Source: Paulownia fortunei (Eukaryota; Streptophyta; Magnoliopsida; Lamiales; Paulowniaceae). Taken from it: DNA of 64,000 nt. The notes under the pieces are model-generated. The model saw only the letters and a program-made list of their open reading frames with translations, was not told where the DNA came from and ran no database searches. The stretch is from positions 12,472,673 to 12,536,672 of the forward strand of contig CM033115.1 of the NCBI GenBank assembly GCA_019321725.1. The letters are read 5' to 3'. The translations under genes were made by a program, and so were the position numbers. Below, piece after piece: positions 40,691 through 52,654 of the stretch (position 1 is the first letter of the stretch; each line of letters starts with the position of its first letter).

Positions 40691-42101
40691 TAGGCTAGTA
40701 TATATGCTTTATTTAACATCAATATGTATATTTTTGAATGCTATATATATATATATATATATGAGATTTGGTAATGATGCACTTATCAATTTTTTGTAAC
40801 TCTTAAGTTTTTTAAATTAGTTGTTGCATTGCAATACAAAAAATATTTTTTTCTTATTTTTTTATTTTGCAAATATGAAACTACATGCTATTGATGAAGT
40901 ACAATGACCATTGTTATTATTTTATTGGAGATTTTGATATTAGAATCACTCTTCTTTCAAGGTAATTTATTTCCAAGCATGTTTTTCAAACTTCTTATTT
41001 ATTTCTGTTTTAATAAATTAGGAATGCTTCACATATTCAATCAGAAGCAACTTTTTGTTAGAAAATATATGCAAATATGGAAAACATTATTATTTTATGT
41101 GTCAATATTTTGGTCCTATATTTATATTTTCAGCTTGACTTTTATATTTAATTATCTTGAAAAATTCATTTTCGCCCATGTGGCCAAAAATTTTGGCTCT
41201 ATCTCTATTTAGGCTACAAATAAACTTTAAATGAATGGAGTAGGTTCGTGAAACTTTTTAAACCTACTCAAAAGAATAATTGAATTTCAGTTCAAATTTA
41301 TTGACTTGACTCGGCTCCGATATTTAGTTGGGCTTGAATTCAAATTCAAATTTATTGTCGTGAGCAGTCTCCAACATTTCATCAAGCTGATTTAGAATCT
41401 AGTCATTGTTAGTAATTATCTTGTGTGCATCTATTTAATCTATAGGAATAATTACAGGGATCTTCCTTAATTTTACCTAAATTAGTGATTGGATTTCTCA
41501 TTTTTTTCAAAATTACCAATATTTCCACTCAGATATTGTGTTATTTACCCAACTAGCCCTTCTATAAGGTTATGGACAAAATATTGATGTAGGAAAAGAA
41601 AAATAACTATGTTGAATTTTTTATAGGCCAAAATAAGCTTGGAAATAATTTAAATTAGAAGGAATGAAAATGTAATAAATTTAAATCTTGGAGCGGCAAT
41701 ATGCAAAGAATCATCATACATAAATATAACCATTTGGTGCCAAATTTAGTTGTTGAAATGCATATATTAGTTGAAACAACTAACATTTTGGGGGCAAAGA
41801 AAAATGGCTTCCTCAGTCATATCTTCTTAAAATTAAAAGGGGTATTTTTCCTACTCTTATAATCACTTACTTTAGTATAATTTACAATATCAAACTTTAA
41901 ATCACCTATTTTAAATCCATCTGGTCGTTTTCATTTTGTAATTAGATTTTCCTACTGAATTATGCAAGTGGTAAGACCAATATTTATTGGTAAAAATTTC
42001 GTATTCGAGTGTAAAATAGTTAATTAATTTGTCTTTAGAATTTGATAATGTAGATTACGTTATTGTAGGTGATTATGGTGTTTATTATGGTGACTTGCAA
42101 G
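39440..42101 (+). repeat. 2.66-kb duplicated segment, copy 1
   Basis: It aligns along its length with 47700-50348 in the same orientation. It includes the C-terminal hAT relic and 1.4 kb of non-coding DNA (for example agtaggttcgtgaaactttt and ttgggggcaaagaaaaatgg). Both copies end at the same word, gacttg(c/a)aagtc, after which unrelated sequence begins. Confidence 0.85.
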
Positions 42102-42757
42102 TCTATTGATCCTCTAATTCTTCTCTTTAAGAACGTTGACTTTGTGAATATGGTAACTTCTTGATGGAATCGGCCATCCGATCCCCTCCAAGGTTGACTT
42201 GATTTTCAATAATGTTAAATTGAGAGTTTAACAACTTAATCTCGAATTAAACGCCATGATTTGATGAGTTTCACGATGAATGTCTTGTTTTTCGCCTTGA
42301 ACATCATGGATCTCGTTTAATATAATAGACTTGGGTTGAGAGAACTTCCTCCAACACCTTTCTTGATTGGACTTCTTCTTCTCAACTTGTGTTTAACTTC
42401 TTCGATATGACCCCTATTTGTACTTGTAGAATGAGGGCTCTTGCCTTTTTTACTTGATGACATGGAAGGATTTGATTGGTTTTTCATGATTTGATAGACA
42501 ATTACTGCCTTAGTCACAAGATGTAATTTGAATTACCATAATATTGGTATTCACTTCTATAATTTGCAATATACGATCTTTATTGCCAAAATATCATAAT
42601 TTGACACATGATAATATTTAATTCTATCAATAAAATATTTTATTTAATTTTTGGAATTTAATGATAATTCCAAAAATAAATAAAAATATAAAATTGATAA
42701 GTTAAAATTTATTACACATGTCAATGCATAATTGGTTGCAAAATTTTCATGTCTACA
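42102..42757 (-). repeat. Element A 3' LTR (end truncated)
   Basis: It begins TGTAGACATGAAAAT on the minus strand at 42757. It matches 44990-45671 in direct orientation, for example aagaacgttgactttgtga. About 80-100 bp that should follow at the left are missing; sequence of the duplicated hAT segment adjoins at 42101. Confidence 0.85.
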
Positions 42758-42837
42758 AATGCCCCTAGAGACTTGTTCATGTATATCCAGCGGGTGTGAA
42801 AAGTGAATAAGTCTTGAAAATCTTTGAATTTATTTGA

Positions 42838-43445
42838 ACTTGTAGATAATTTATCCTCATATCAAGGAGTTATTAACTTGATTTGACTTTATAGATAGTT
42901 TATACTCATATCAAGGAGTCTTCGTTTGGATTTAAAATTTATAGATCGTTTATATTTGTCGAGGAGCTTCAATTTAAATTTAAAATATGTTGGATAGTTT
43001 ATACTGGTATCAAGGAGTTTTAATTTGAATTTGAAATTTATTAGATAGTTTATACTTGTATCAAGGAGTCTTGAATTTGAATTTATTAGATAGTTTATAC
43101 TCGTATCAAGGAGTCTTCATTTGAATTTGACTTCTAGACCTTTTATGCTCATGTCATGGAGTATTTGATTTGATTTGATTTGTAGATCTTTTATACTCTT
43201 GTCAATGAGTGCTTCATTTGAATTTGAATTTGTAGATAGTTTATACTCGTATCAATGAGTCTTTATTTATATTTAGCTTATAAATATTTTATACTCTTGT
43301 CAAGGAGTGCTTCATTTGATTTGATTTATAGACCTTTTATGCTCATATCAAGGAGTTTTATTGAAAGTTTATGCTCTTATCAAGGAGCACTTGAGAAACT
43401 TCAATTTTAAAATTTTAGATAGTTTATGCTCATATGTAGGAGTAT
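42838..43445 (-). repeat. Tandem array A inside element A
   Basis: About eleven units of 50-60 bp, read on plus as gatagtttatactc(a/g)tatcaaggagt(c/t)tt plus an aatttgaattt spacer. The array lies between gag and the 3' LTR, and neither the units nor their translation resemble a known domain. Confidence 0.9.
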
Positions 43446-43479
43446 TGGAAAGTCGAAGCTAGTAGTTGTTACATATGAT

Positions 43480-44842
43480 ACCACATCTTCATTATCACCG
43501 ACATCACTTGGGCATTCTTGTTTGTCAAAATTCATGCTTAACTCAATGACATGTGCACGAGTTACCAAGTCTCCAAAAATTTTTGGTTTGATTCATTAAA
43601 GTATGTAGCAGAGACCTTATTGCATTCCTTGGATACATATCTCAATTGCATAAGCTTTTGAAAAAGTATATTTACAATTCAAAGATAAATTTCTTCAATT
43701 ATTGATATATTCAAGCACGGGCTCATCTTCTTTTTATCTTAAGTTAGCAAGCTCAATCATACTAACAGTACGACGGGTGCTATAAAAGCGATTGAGAAAC
43801 TCTTGTTCCAACTGCTCCCAACTATCAATTGAGTTTGCCTCCATATTGGTGTACCAATCAAATGCATTTTCCATTAATGAGAGAACAAATTATTTAACCA
43901 GACAGTCCCCATATGTTCCAACATTGTTGCACGTCTAATAAAATGAGCTATATGTTGCTTCGGGTTTCCTTTACCATCAAATTGCTGAAATTTTGGGGGT
44001 TGATAGCCAACTGGCATCTTCAAATTGTTAATTCTCTTAGTGTATGGTTTAACATAAGTTAAAGATGATTTGGAACTTCCATTGAATTTGTCATTGATAG
44101 TCCCCATGATAAACTCTTTCAATTGGTCAATAGGAATAAACCAGTAAATGAAACTTACAACTCTTTAGAAGACACATCTCTTTCACTTGATTGTTGCTTC
44201 ATGGACGTCTCAGTTTCATCATGAGCTTTAATTTATTTGCCCATTACGCGACTAGTATCAGCATTGTCTACTTTATTCATCAACTTCGTGATTTGAGAGT
44301 CTTGTTCTTGAATATGTTTCGTGAGTTCCTTAACAACCTTCATCAAATTTACAATTTGCTCTTCTGTTAAAGTAGTTTGAACCACCATGACTGTTGCGAC
44401 TTCAAAATTTGAGCTTGTAGAGCATCATAGTTGAATTCAGCAATTCTTTCTCCGCAACTTCTATTTCTTGCTTTGCCCCTAGCTTTGGTAGAAATTTGAT
44501 TGGCAATATCAAAATATCATATTCTCTTGACCCCTCATGCTTGTATTTTGGAGTGGTGGCTTTATGGTTCGACAAAACACCATCTTCTTTTGCCCCCTCA
44601 TGCTTGTGTTTTGGAGTAGTGGCTTCATGGCTGGGCAACACAACATCTTGTCTTGTCCCTTTATGCTTGTATTTTGGAGTGGTTGCTTCATGGTTCAACA
44701 AAACACCATCTTCTTTTGCCTCCTCATGCTTGTGTATTGGAGTGGTGGCTTCAGAATTCGACAAAATATCATATTTTTTTGCCCCATCATGCCTCGACAT
44801 AAGAAATTTGACATTTGTGGAGTTTGAGTGATTGTCCTTCAT
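43480..44842 (-). pseudogene. Ty3/gypsy gag relic with amplified 21-residue repeats
   Basis: The N-terminal part (44842-44402) contains the peptide repeat. A stop at about 44402 is followed by MVVQTTLTEEQIVNLMKVV and a probable coiled coil (EQDSQITKLMNKV). Then come IDQLKEFIMGTIND, SSKSSLTYVKPYTKRI and MPVGYQPPKFQQFDGKGNPK, typical of the capsid-proximal part of plant Ty3/gypsy gag. After a frameshift at about 43900 come ENAFDWYT, DSWEQLEQEFLNRFYSTRR and EYINN. It ends near 43480, with no nucleocapsid or pol. It is disabled by stops and frameshifts. Confidence 0.85.
44510..44785 (-). repeat. 63-bp coding tandem repeat (about 4.4 units) in gag
   Basis: Unit translation is near GAKEDGVLSNHEATTPKYKHE, and successive copies keep frame. 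The 63-bp period shows on DNA as repeats of gcttgt(a/g)ttttggagtggtgg on plus. Confidence 0.92.
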
Positions 44843-44895
44843 CTTCGTTTGAACTTCGAACTTGATTTGAAAATAAGAGATGAGAGGTAAAGATG

Positions 44896-44913
44896 GTCCC
44901 ACTGGGCGTGCCA
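44896..44913 (-). other. Primer-binding site of element A
   Basis: On the minus strand TGGCACGCCCAGTGGGAC lies six bases after the LTR end. This sequence is a common primer site of plant Ty3/gypsy elements of the same gag type. Confidence 0.75.
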
Positions 44914-44919
44914 GAAATT

Positions 44920-45671
44920 TGTAATACAAATTTCGTTATCTGCAAAAATTACAAACAAGAAAAATAGTACAAATAAAAATTTATTGAATTTATTGAAAAT
45001 ATGTAGATACAATCTCTATTGATCCTCTGATTCTTCTCTTCAAGAACGTTGACTTTGTGAATATGGTAACTTTTTAATGGAATTGACCATCCAATCTCCT
45101 CAAATGTTGACTTGATTTTCAATAACGTTAATTTGAGGGTTTAACAACTTAATCTTGAATTAAACACCGTGATTTGATGAGCTTCGTGATGAATATCTTA
45201 TTTTTCGCCTTGAACGCCGTGGATCTCCTTTAATTTGATAGACTTGGGTTAAGAGAACTTCCTCCAATACCTTTCTTGATTGGACTTCTTCTTCTTCTCA
45301 AATTGTATTTAACTTTTTGGATATAACCTCTATTTATACTTGTAAAATAAGGGCTCTTGCCTTTTTTACTTGATGATATGGAAGGATTTGATTGATTTTT
45401 CATGATTTGATAGACATTTACTGCTTTAATCACAAGATATGATTTGAATTACCATAATATTGGTATTCACTTCTATAATTTGCAATTTAAGATCTTTATT
45501 ACCAAAATATCATAATTTGACACATGGTAAAATTTAATTTTATCAATAAAATATTTTATTTAATTTTTAGAATTTAATGATAATTCCAAAAATAAATAAA
45601 AATATAAAATTGATAAGTTAAAATTTATTACACATATCAATGCAATTGGCTGCAAATTTTTCATGTCTACA
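44920..45671 (-). repeat. Element A 5' LTR, 752 bp
   Basis: Its minus-strand ends are TGTAGACATG and TTGTATTACA. A TATA-like tataaatag-type box is present (plus ctatttatac at about 45330). Confidence 0.85.
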
Positions 45672-46485
45672 CTCATATTTTTATTTATTTTTTAATTTTT
45701 TAATGAATTCCATGATTAGATAACATGATTAACTGAAAGGCAAATGAAATATTACTATGAATAAAAATGGGGTATTTTAATAATTCAAATCATATTTAGA
45801 AGATTACACAAGTGAATGTCATTATTTTGGCAATCCAAAATCATATCTTGTGATTAATGAATAAATATTAATCAAATCCTAGCGAACCAAGCAAATCATA
45901 CTATTTCATCAAATAATCATGGTAAGAGCTCCTATCCTATTAGTATAAATAGGGGTATATTCAAGAAGCAAAACACACAACACAAGAGAGGTGTTGGCGG
46001 AGGTCCTAAAATTGTCTCAATCTAAGGCAGTGAAATTTAAGGATAGTCATTGCATTCAAAGCGAATATCAAGGTGTTCACCATGGAATCCATCAAAATTA
46101 TAACGTTTAATTTAAGATTATTGTGTTAAACTCTTGAATTAACAATATTAAAAATCAAATTCACATTAGAGAAGATCGGAGAATTGATTCCACTAACAAG
46201 TTTCCAAGTTCAAAAGTCAACATTCTTGAAATTATAATGTTGAATTCGAGAACACAATGTTAAACCTTTGAGTTAACGTCATTGAACGACAAATCAACTT
46301 TTGAGAATATCAAATCAGCAATTCCACCTCTAAAATTTTAAATCCTAAAAGTTCTTGTTCCTAGAGAGAGATTAAAGGATCAAACGGAGATTTTGTATCC
46401 GCATATATTCCTCAAATTCAATAAATTGTAGTTCGTATCATTTTCTTGTCTTGTTCATTTTTGTAGACATGAAACTTGTGTTACA
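45672..46485 (+). repeat. LTR of the same family, plus orientation, head to head with element A
   Basis: It matches 50700-51521 in direct orientation and 44920-45600 in inverted orientation. The first roughly 50 bp, including TGTAGA, are missing at the junction. A TATAAATA box is at 45944, and the end reads CTTGTGTTACA. A degenerate primer site (aatgcctagtggga) follows at 46496, so this is a 5' LTR. Confidence 0.82.
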
Positions 46486-46650
46486 AAATTCTAGAATGCC
46501 TAGTGGGATGATCTCTACCTCTTTTCACTTCTCATAACAAATCCAATTAAAGTGTAAATGGAGATGAAGGGAAAATGCTCTATCTCCACAGTTTTCAAAT
46601 TTCTTATATTAAGCCATCAATCAACTTTTTGAAGAAATATGCAAGTGGGG

Positions 46651-46940
46651 GCAAATGAAGGTGATGTTCCATTCTTCACTAAATTCCATTCAAAGGGGCA
46701 AAATGAAGGCGGTGTTCCATGTATGCACTCCAATTCCATTTGAATTGGGCAAGTGAAGATGGTATTCTATGTTTTCATTCAAATTTCATTCAAATGGCAT
46801 ATTCTATGTCTTCAATCAAATTCTAATAAAAAATGACAAATGAAGATGGTGTTTCATATCTTCACTTAAATCCATTCAAAATGAGTAAATGGAGACTGGT
46901 GTTACATGTTTTCACTCAAATTCTATTAAAGAGGGGTAAA
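46651..46940 (+). repeat. Tandem array B, copy 1
   Basis: Five to six degenerate units of 50-60 bp follow the leader of the LTR at 45672. The core is gcaaatgaaggcggtgttcc and atgtcttcactcaaattc. The same array is found at 51683-51985 in element B. Confidence 0.85.
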
Positions 46941-47699
46941 GTAGAAACTGAAGCTGTTGAAAGCCTAATGCCCCTCTAAAATGCTAGAAATTCTTTGTGT
47001 TGAGGTCCTAAAGGCTGCCCGAATCCTGATGCCTCTCTAAAAACTTGTTTGCCGAGCTTCACATCCTCCTCTTTCCCCTCCATTCTTTCTCTAATTTCTC
47101 TCTATATTATTTTGCTTGAATAATGGAGGAATATAGAAAGGTCAGTAGCTTTTTTTTTTTTGGTGGGGTGGGTTGGTGAGAATGGAGAAGGGTTTGTTTA
47201 CATAATGCATTTTTTTATCAGCAGCAACATGAATTGGTATATGTTAGGATTTAGGTTCTATATCTGTGTTTTTGTTGGGCATACATGAGTTTCTGATATC
47301 AAAAATGTGGGAATTAATTATTGATGTTGGCTTTTCTCTTTGTTGTTAGTCATACTCTAAAATGAAAAAAGTATTATTAGTGTGATTTTCTTAAATTGTT
47401 TTTGTCTATTATGGAATAAAAGCTTGGATTTCAATCTGATCTATAGCTCTGTTTCTTTCCTCTTTAAACTTTATCTTTCAAAAACTTTGGGTGGTGGAAA
47501 TTTTTGCTTTACCATTCCAAAAACCCAGGAAGGTATAGTTAAGTAACCTTTAAGAATGGCTAATTCTACTCTCCTTTTCTTATTATTTGGTGTTTTGAAC
47601 GTTGATGCGCATATCGGTACATATTTTTCTTTTCATTCTTCATATATGATATTATCTTTCAATTTTTTTTGGTATTTAAATTGATAATTTTTCATAGAA
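46941..47699. other. Spacer with a short duplication, otherwise unassigned
   Basis: A weak repeat (aatgcccctctaaaa and gatgcctctctaaaa) occurs near 46969-47045, then a pyrimidine-rich stretch (47063-47105). The remaining DNA looks like plant intergenic or intron sequence, with no domain recognised. Confidence 0.45.
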
Positions 47700-50348
47700 G
47701 TTCACTATGAGGTTATGTTTATTGCTTTGCTCATGAACTACAATTAATATTAGTAGCAACAACTTAAAGTATTATACCTATTCAGTATTTCTTTTCACAT
47801 TTAGTTTTTATTGTGAATTTAATGGTATATTCTTCCAAATAAAATGATCAACTGCAAATTCCTTATGCTACCCGAGTTGCAGAATTAACTTTCACTAACA
47901 AGCTTGAAACTGGAAGGGGAGACAATCAAGTTCAGATTGTAGAAAATATAGGAGATACATGGTGGGCTCTCACTTGAGGTTTCTTCTTAGCTTACTTGAT
48001 ATATTTGACCCTATTTTTCTTGTTTAAGTGAGATCCTCAATAACAAAAGTAATTTATCTTCAAGAGCAATAGCTGATGGAGCTTATGACATCATGACGTT
48101 GTATGAACTTATGTTTATCTTGCATTTTATGGTTGAGTTACTTGAAATGTAGATGATCTTTTTAGAATTCTAAAATGCAAGTTTTAGGATATTTTGAATA
48201 TAATGAATATAATTGCTAACACAAAAGAACTTATTCGGAAATTTAGAGAGAATGAATGGGATTAGTTATTTAATAAAATGAAGAATTTTTGTGAAAAACA
48301 TGAGATAGGTGTCTGAGACATGAATACTCCTCGTCGATCAGGTTGAGGTTGGCTTCACAAAGGCAATCCTATTACCTTAGAGCATTATTATTAAATTCAT
48401 ATATAAACTAGCACAATGGATTCTATATTAAAAGAGATGAATCATTAATTCGATGAAAATGCAGTAAAATCGCTAAGAGCTTTGGATCTACTAGATGGAT
48501 AGCAATCATTCAACTTTAATGATAATTGTGAACTTGTTGAGAAATTTTATCTTGGTGATTTCACTAGTCAAGAGTTGTATATAAAGTATCAATTGGAATT
48601 TTTTGGACTTGATATTTAATGCAATCACCATTTTCATAATATGTCAACACTTTTAGAGTTGTGTCAATTCATCTTATAGATAGATTGATTAAACTTATTT
48701 TGACTCTTTTTAATTTTCACTTCAACAACAGAGCATACATTTTCATATATGAAGATTATCAATACAAGATTGAGGAACAATATGACAGATAACTTTTTAG
48801 CTAGTTCATTAATAATGTATATTGAGAAAGAAATTGCTCAAACTTTCAATAATGATTCAATCGCTAATGAGTTTGATGTTATGAATAAGCGTCAAGCACA
48901 ATTTATGAATCATAAATTAAATAAATAGGCTAGAATATATGCTTTATTTAGCATCAAATTTGTATATTTTTTAATGCTATATATATTTTGGAGATTTTGT
49001 ACTTAATGATGCTCTTATCAATTTTTTTGTAACTCTTAAGTTTTCTAGATTAGTTGTTGCATTGCCATATGAGTCAAATATTATTTTTTGTTTTTTTTTG
49101 GTTTTCAGAATTAATTGCTATGAAACTGTATGTTATTGATGGTGAACAGTGACCATTGTTATTATTTTGTTGGATATTTTGATATTACACTTGCTCTCAC
49201 GTCCAGGTAATTTCTTTCCAAGTATGTTTTTCAAACTTCTCTTTTATTTTCTGCTGCACTACACTAGGAATGCTTCCCATATTCATTCAGAAGCAACTTT
49301 TTGTTAGAATACATATGCATATATAAAAAATATTATTATTTTGTGTGTCAATATTTAGGTTCTATATTTATATTTTCAATTTGAATATTGAAATTAATTA
49401 TCTTAAAAACTTTATTTTCGTCCCCTGATTGAAAATCCTGACTTTGTTTCGAGTTAGACTACAAATGAACTATAAATGAATCGAGTAGGTTCGTGAAACT
49501 TTTTAAATCTACTCAAAAGAATACTTGAATTTCAGTTCAAATTTATTGGCTTGAGTCGGCTCCGATATTTAGTTGGGCTTAAGTTCAAACTCATTTTTGT
49601 TGTCGTGGGCAGCATTTAATCAAGTTGACTTAGAAATGAATCATTGTTAGTAATTATCTTGTGTGCATCCACCTTCATAAAGTTTACCTAAATTAGTGAT
49701 TGGATACCTCATATTCTTCAAAATTATCAATACTTCCACTCAGTTTTTGTGTCATTTACCGGACTAGCCCTTCTATAGGGTTATTGATAGAAAATATTGA
49801 TGTAGGAAAAAACAATAACTATTTGTTTTTTATGCCAAAACACGCTTGGTAATATTTTAAATTAGAAGGGATGAAAATGTACTAAATTTAAATCTTGGAG
49901 GGGCAATATGCAATAAATTCTCATATATATATATATATATGTATGTATATATAGAACCGTTGGGTGCCAAATTTTGTTGTTAAAATGCATACATTAGTCT
50001 TAATTATTAATATCTTCACAAACAACTAACATTTTGGGGGCACACAAAAATGGCTTCCTCAGTCATATCTTCTTAAAATGAAAAATGGTATTTTTGCTAC
50101 TCTTATAATCACTTGCTTTAGTATAACTTATATTATCAAACTATAAATCACCAGTTTTAAATCCATTTTGTCATCGTCATTTTGTAGTTAGGTTTTCCTA
50201 TTGAATTATGCAATTGTAAGATCAATATTGATTGGTAAAAATTTATGTATTCGAGTGCATAATAGTTAATTAATTTGTCTTCAGAATTTGATAATGTAGA
50301 TTACGTTATTGCAGGTGATTATGGTGTTATTATGTTGACTTGAAAGTC
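47700..50348 (+). repeat. 2.65-kb duplicated segment, copy 2, with hAT transposase relic
   Basis: It aligns with 39440-42101 in direct orientation. The part 47700-48930 encodes the C-terminal portion of the hAT-type transposase, but it is more decayed than copy 1 and lacks the TTF zinc-finger part. Sequence differences are spread throughout, so the duplication is old. Confidence 0.82.
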
Positions 50349-50417
50349 GATCGTGCATGCACCCCTAAGCAACTAGCTAAGCAAGCCAATCTCAAGTTCA
50401 TCGGCTTTACTCTTAAA

Positions 50418-50645
50418 TATTATTCTCGATCACAAAATAACTAAAATTGCGAGCTTGAGCTAAACGCATGCTTATAATATATTCTTAATATTACTCTCGA
50501 ACCCAAGTCGAGCACAAAATAACTAAAATTACGAGCTGAAGCTAACCTCATGCTTTCAGTATATTTTTAATATTATTCTCAGTTGAGTACAAAATAACTA
50601 AATTGCAAACTTGAGTTAAGCTCATGCTTCAGTTTATTTTTAACA
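50418..50645 (+). repeat. Three tandem units of about 75 bp
   Basis: Each unit has attattctc, acaaaataactaaaattgcg, gcttgagctaa and catgctt, ending in a tatatttttaat-like run. The array lies between the duplicated hAT segment and the LTR of element B. Confidence 0.85.
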
Positions 50646-51682
50646 TTTGTAGATATGAAAATTTTATTGTCAGTTATTCACTGATATTTGTAATATATTT
50701 TTATTTATTAATTCTTTATTTTATTTTTTTGGATTTTTTATTGAATTTCAATATTAGATAAAATAATTAATTGATAGGCAAATGAAATATTACCATGGAT
50801 GAAATTGGGGTACTTTGGCAATTCAAATCGTATTTTGGAGATTATAGAAGTGAATGTCATGCTTTTGGAATTATATTTTGTGATTAAGGAACAAACACCA
50901 ATCAAATCATAGAGAATCAATTAAATTGTGTAATTTCATCAAATAATCATGACAAGAGCTCATATTCTACAATTATAAATAGGGATAGTATCCCATAAGC
51001 AAAACACAAAACAAAAAGAAGTCTACACACGCGAGAGGTATTGGGGAAGGTCCCAACGTTATCTCAACCTAAGAAGATCAAATTCAAGGATATTCATGAT
51101 GTTCAAGGTGAATATCAAGGCATTTATCGTGGAGCCTATCAAAATTATAATATTTAATTTAAAATTACATTGTTAAATCATTGAACTAACATTGAATATT
51201 AAATTCACTTTGGAGGAGATCAGATAATCGATTCCACTAAGAAGTTGACAAGTTCAAAAGTCAATGTTCTTGAAATCATAATGTTTAATTTGAGAACACG
51301 ATGCTAAACCATTAAATTAACGTCGTTGAAGGACGAATCGACTTTGGAGGAGATCAAATCAACAATTCCACCTCTAAAATTCCAAATCCCAAAATTTTTT
51401 GTTCTCGAAGATTAGAAGATCAAATAGAGATTGTATCCACATTTTCATCAAGTTTAATAAATTTCATTTTGTATCATTTTCTTGTCTTGTTAATTATTAA
51501 AGACACAAAATTTGTGTTAAAGATTTTTACCATGTTCAGTGAAACGATCTTTACCTCTCATCTCTTCTCTTAACAAATCAAGTTAAAGTACAAATGGAGA
51601 TAAAGGATATACGCTTTATCTCACAATTTTCAAATTTCTTATATCAACCCTTCGATTAACGATTTGAAGAGATATACATGTG

Positions 51683-51985
51683 GGGGCAAATGAAGGCAAT
51701 ATTCCTGTCTTCTCTCAAATTCCATTTAAAGGACTAAAATGAAGGCGGTGTTTCATGTATTCTCTCCAATTTTTTTCGACGAGAGCAAATAAAAGCGGTG
51801 TTCCATATTTTCATTCCAAATCCATTCAAAGGGACCAAATAAATGCACGTTCCATGTCTTCACTCAAATCCTATTAAAAAGATGCAAACAAAAACAATGT
51901 TCCCTGTATTCATGCAAATTCCATTCAAATGGGGCAAATAAAGATGATTTTCCATATCTTCAATCCAATTTCATTCAAATGGGGC
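51683..51985 (+). repeat. Tandem array B in element B
   Basis: About six units with core caaatgaaggcggtgttcca and cattcaaatggggcaaat. It is more diverged than copy 1. Confidence 0.82.
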
Positions 51986-52049
51986 AAAGTATGAAATTGA
52001 AGTTGTTGAAAGCCAATGAAGAAGAAAAAGTAGAATCATCTTCAACTTT

Positions 52050-52600
52050 CTAATGTTCCTATACGAGTATTAACTATCTGAAATTTTCGAATTAAAGCAT
52101 GTTCAAGTGCTTCTAGATACGAGCATAAACTATCTAATTTTTTTAAATTGAAATCTTCTTAAGTGCTTCTAAATACGAGCATAAACTATTTAACAAACTC
52201 AAATTGCAATAAACACTCCTTGATATGAGTATAAAATATCAACAAATTTCAAATTATAATGGACACTCGTTGATACGAGTATAAACTATTTAACATATTC
52301 AAATTGAAATGAACACTCTTTGATAGTATAAACTATCCAACAAATTTAAAATTGAAATGGAAACTCTTGATACAAGTATAAACTATCTATAAATTAAAGT
52401 TGAAGAACTCATTAATGCAAGTTTAAACTATCCACAAATTTCAAATAAATTCAAATTATGAGATATTTGACATGAGGGTAAACTATTTACAAATTCAAAT
52501 CAATTTATAGAAGAACTTCTTAATATGAGTCAAACTATCTCTATGTTTCAAGTAAATTATGGTTAATTAATCCTCTTGATGAAAAATTTTGAGATTCGTT
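52050..52600 (+). repeat. Tandem array A in element B
   Basis: About nine units with core cttgatacgagtataaacta and tcaaattgaaat. Orientation and place just before the 3' LTR are as in the other two copies. Confidence 0.85.
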
Positions 52601-52654
52601 CACTTTTCACATCTGTTGAAATATATACACATGAATAAGTATTAATGAGGCATT

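Larger units (their letters stand above)
42102..45671 (-). mobile_element. Non-autonomous Ty3/gypsy element A (two LTRs, gag only)
   Basis: Minus-strand order: 5' LTR (45671-44920), primer site, gag with an internal peptide-repeat region, tandem array A, polypurine tract, 3' LTR (42757-42102). There is no protease, reverse transcriptase or integrase, so movement needed a partner. The two LTRs are easy to align by eye, with few differences, so this is the youngest member of the family in the window. The 3' LTR lacks its last 100 bp or so, so a target duplication cannot be read. The 5' end abuts another LTR of the same family in the opposite direction. Confidence 0.85.

Noticed and set aside
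40740..40762. (AT)n run as a promoter element
   Set aside because: A simple dinucleotide repeat in relic DNA with no gene downstream.
44496..44831. Plus-strand ORFs rich in Cys, Phe and Trp
   Set aside because: They are the antisense reading of the 63-bp gag repeat.
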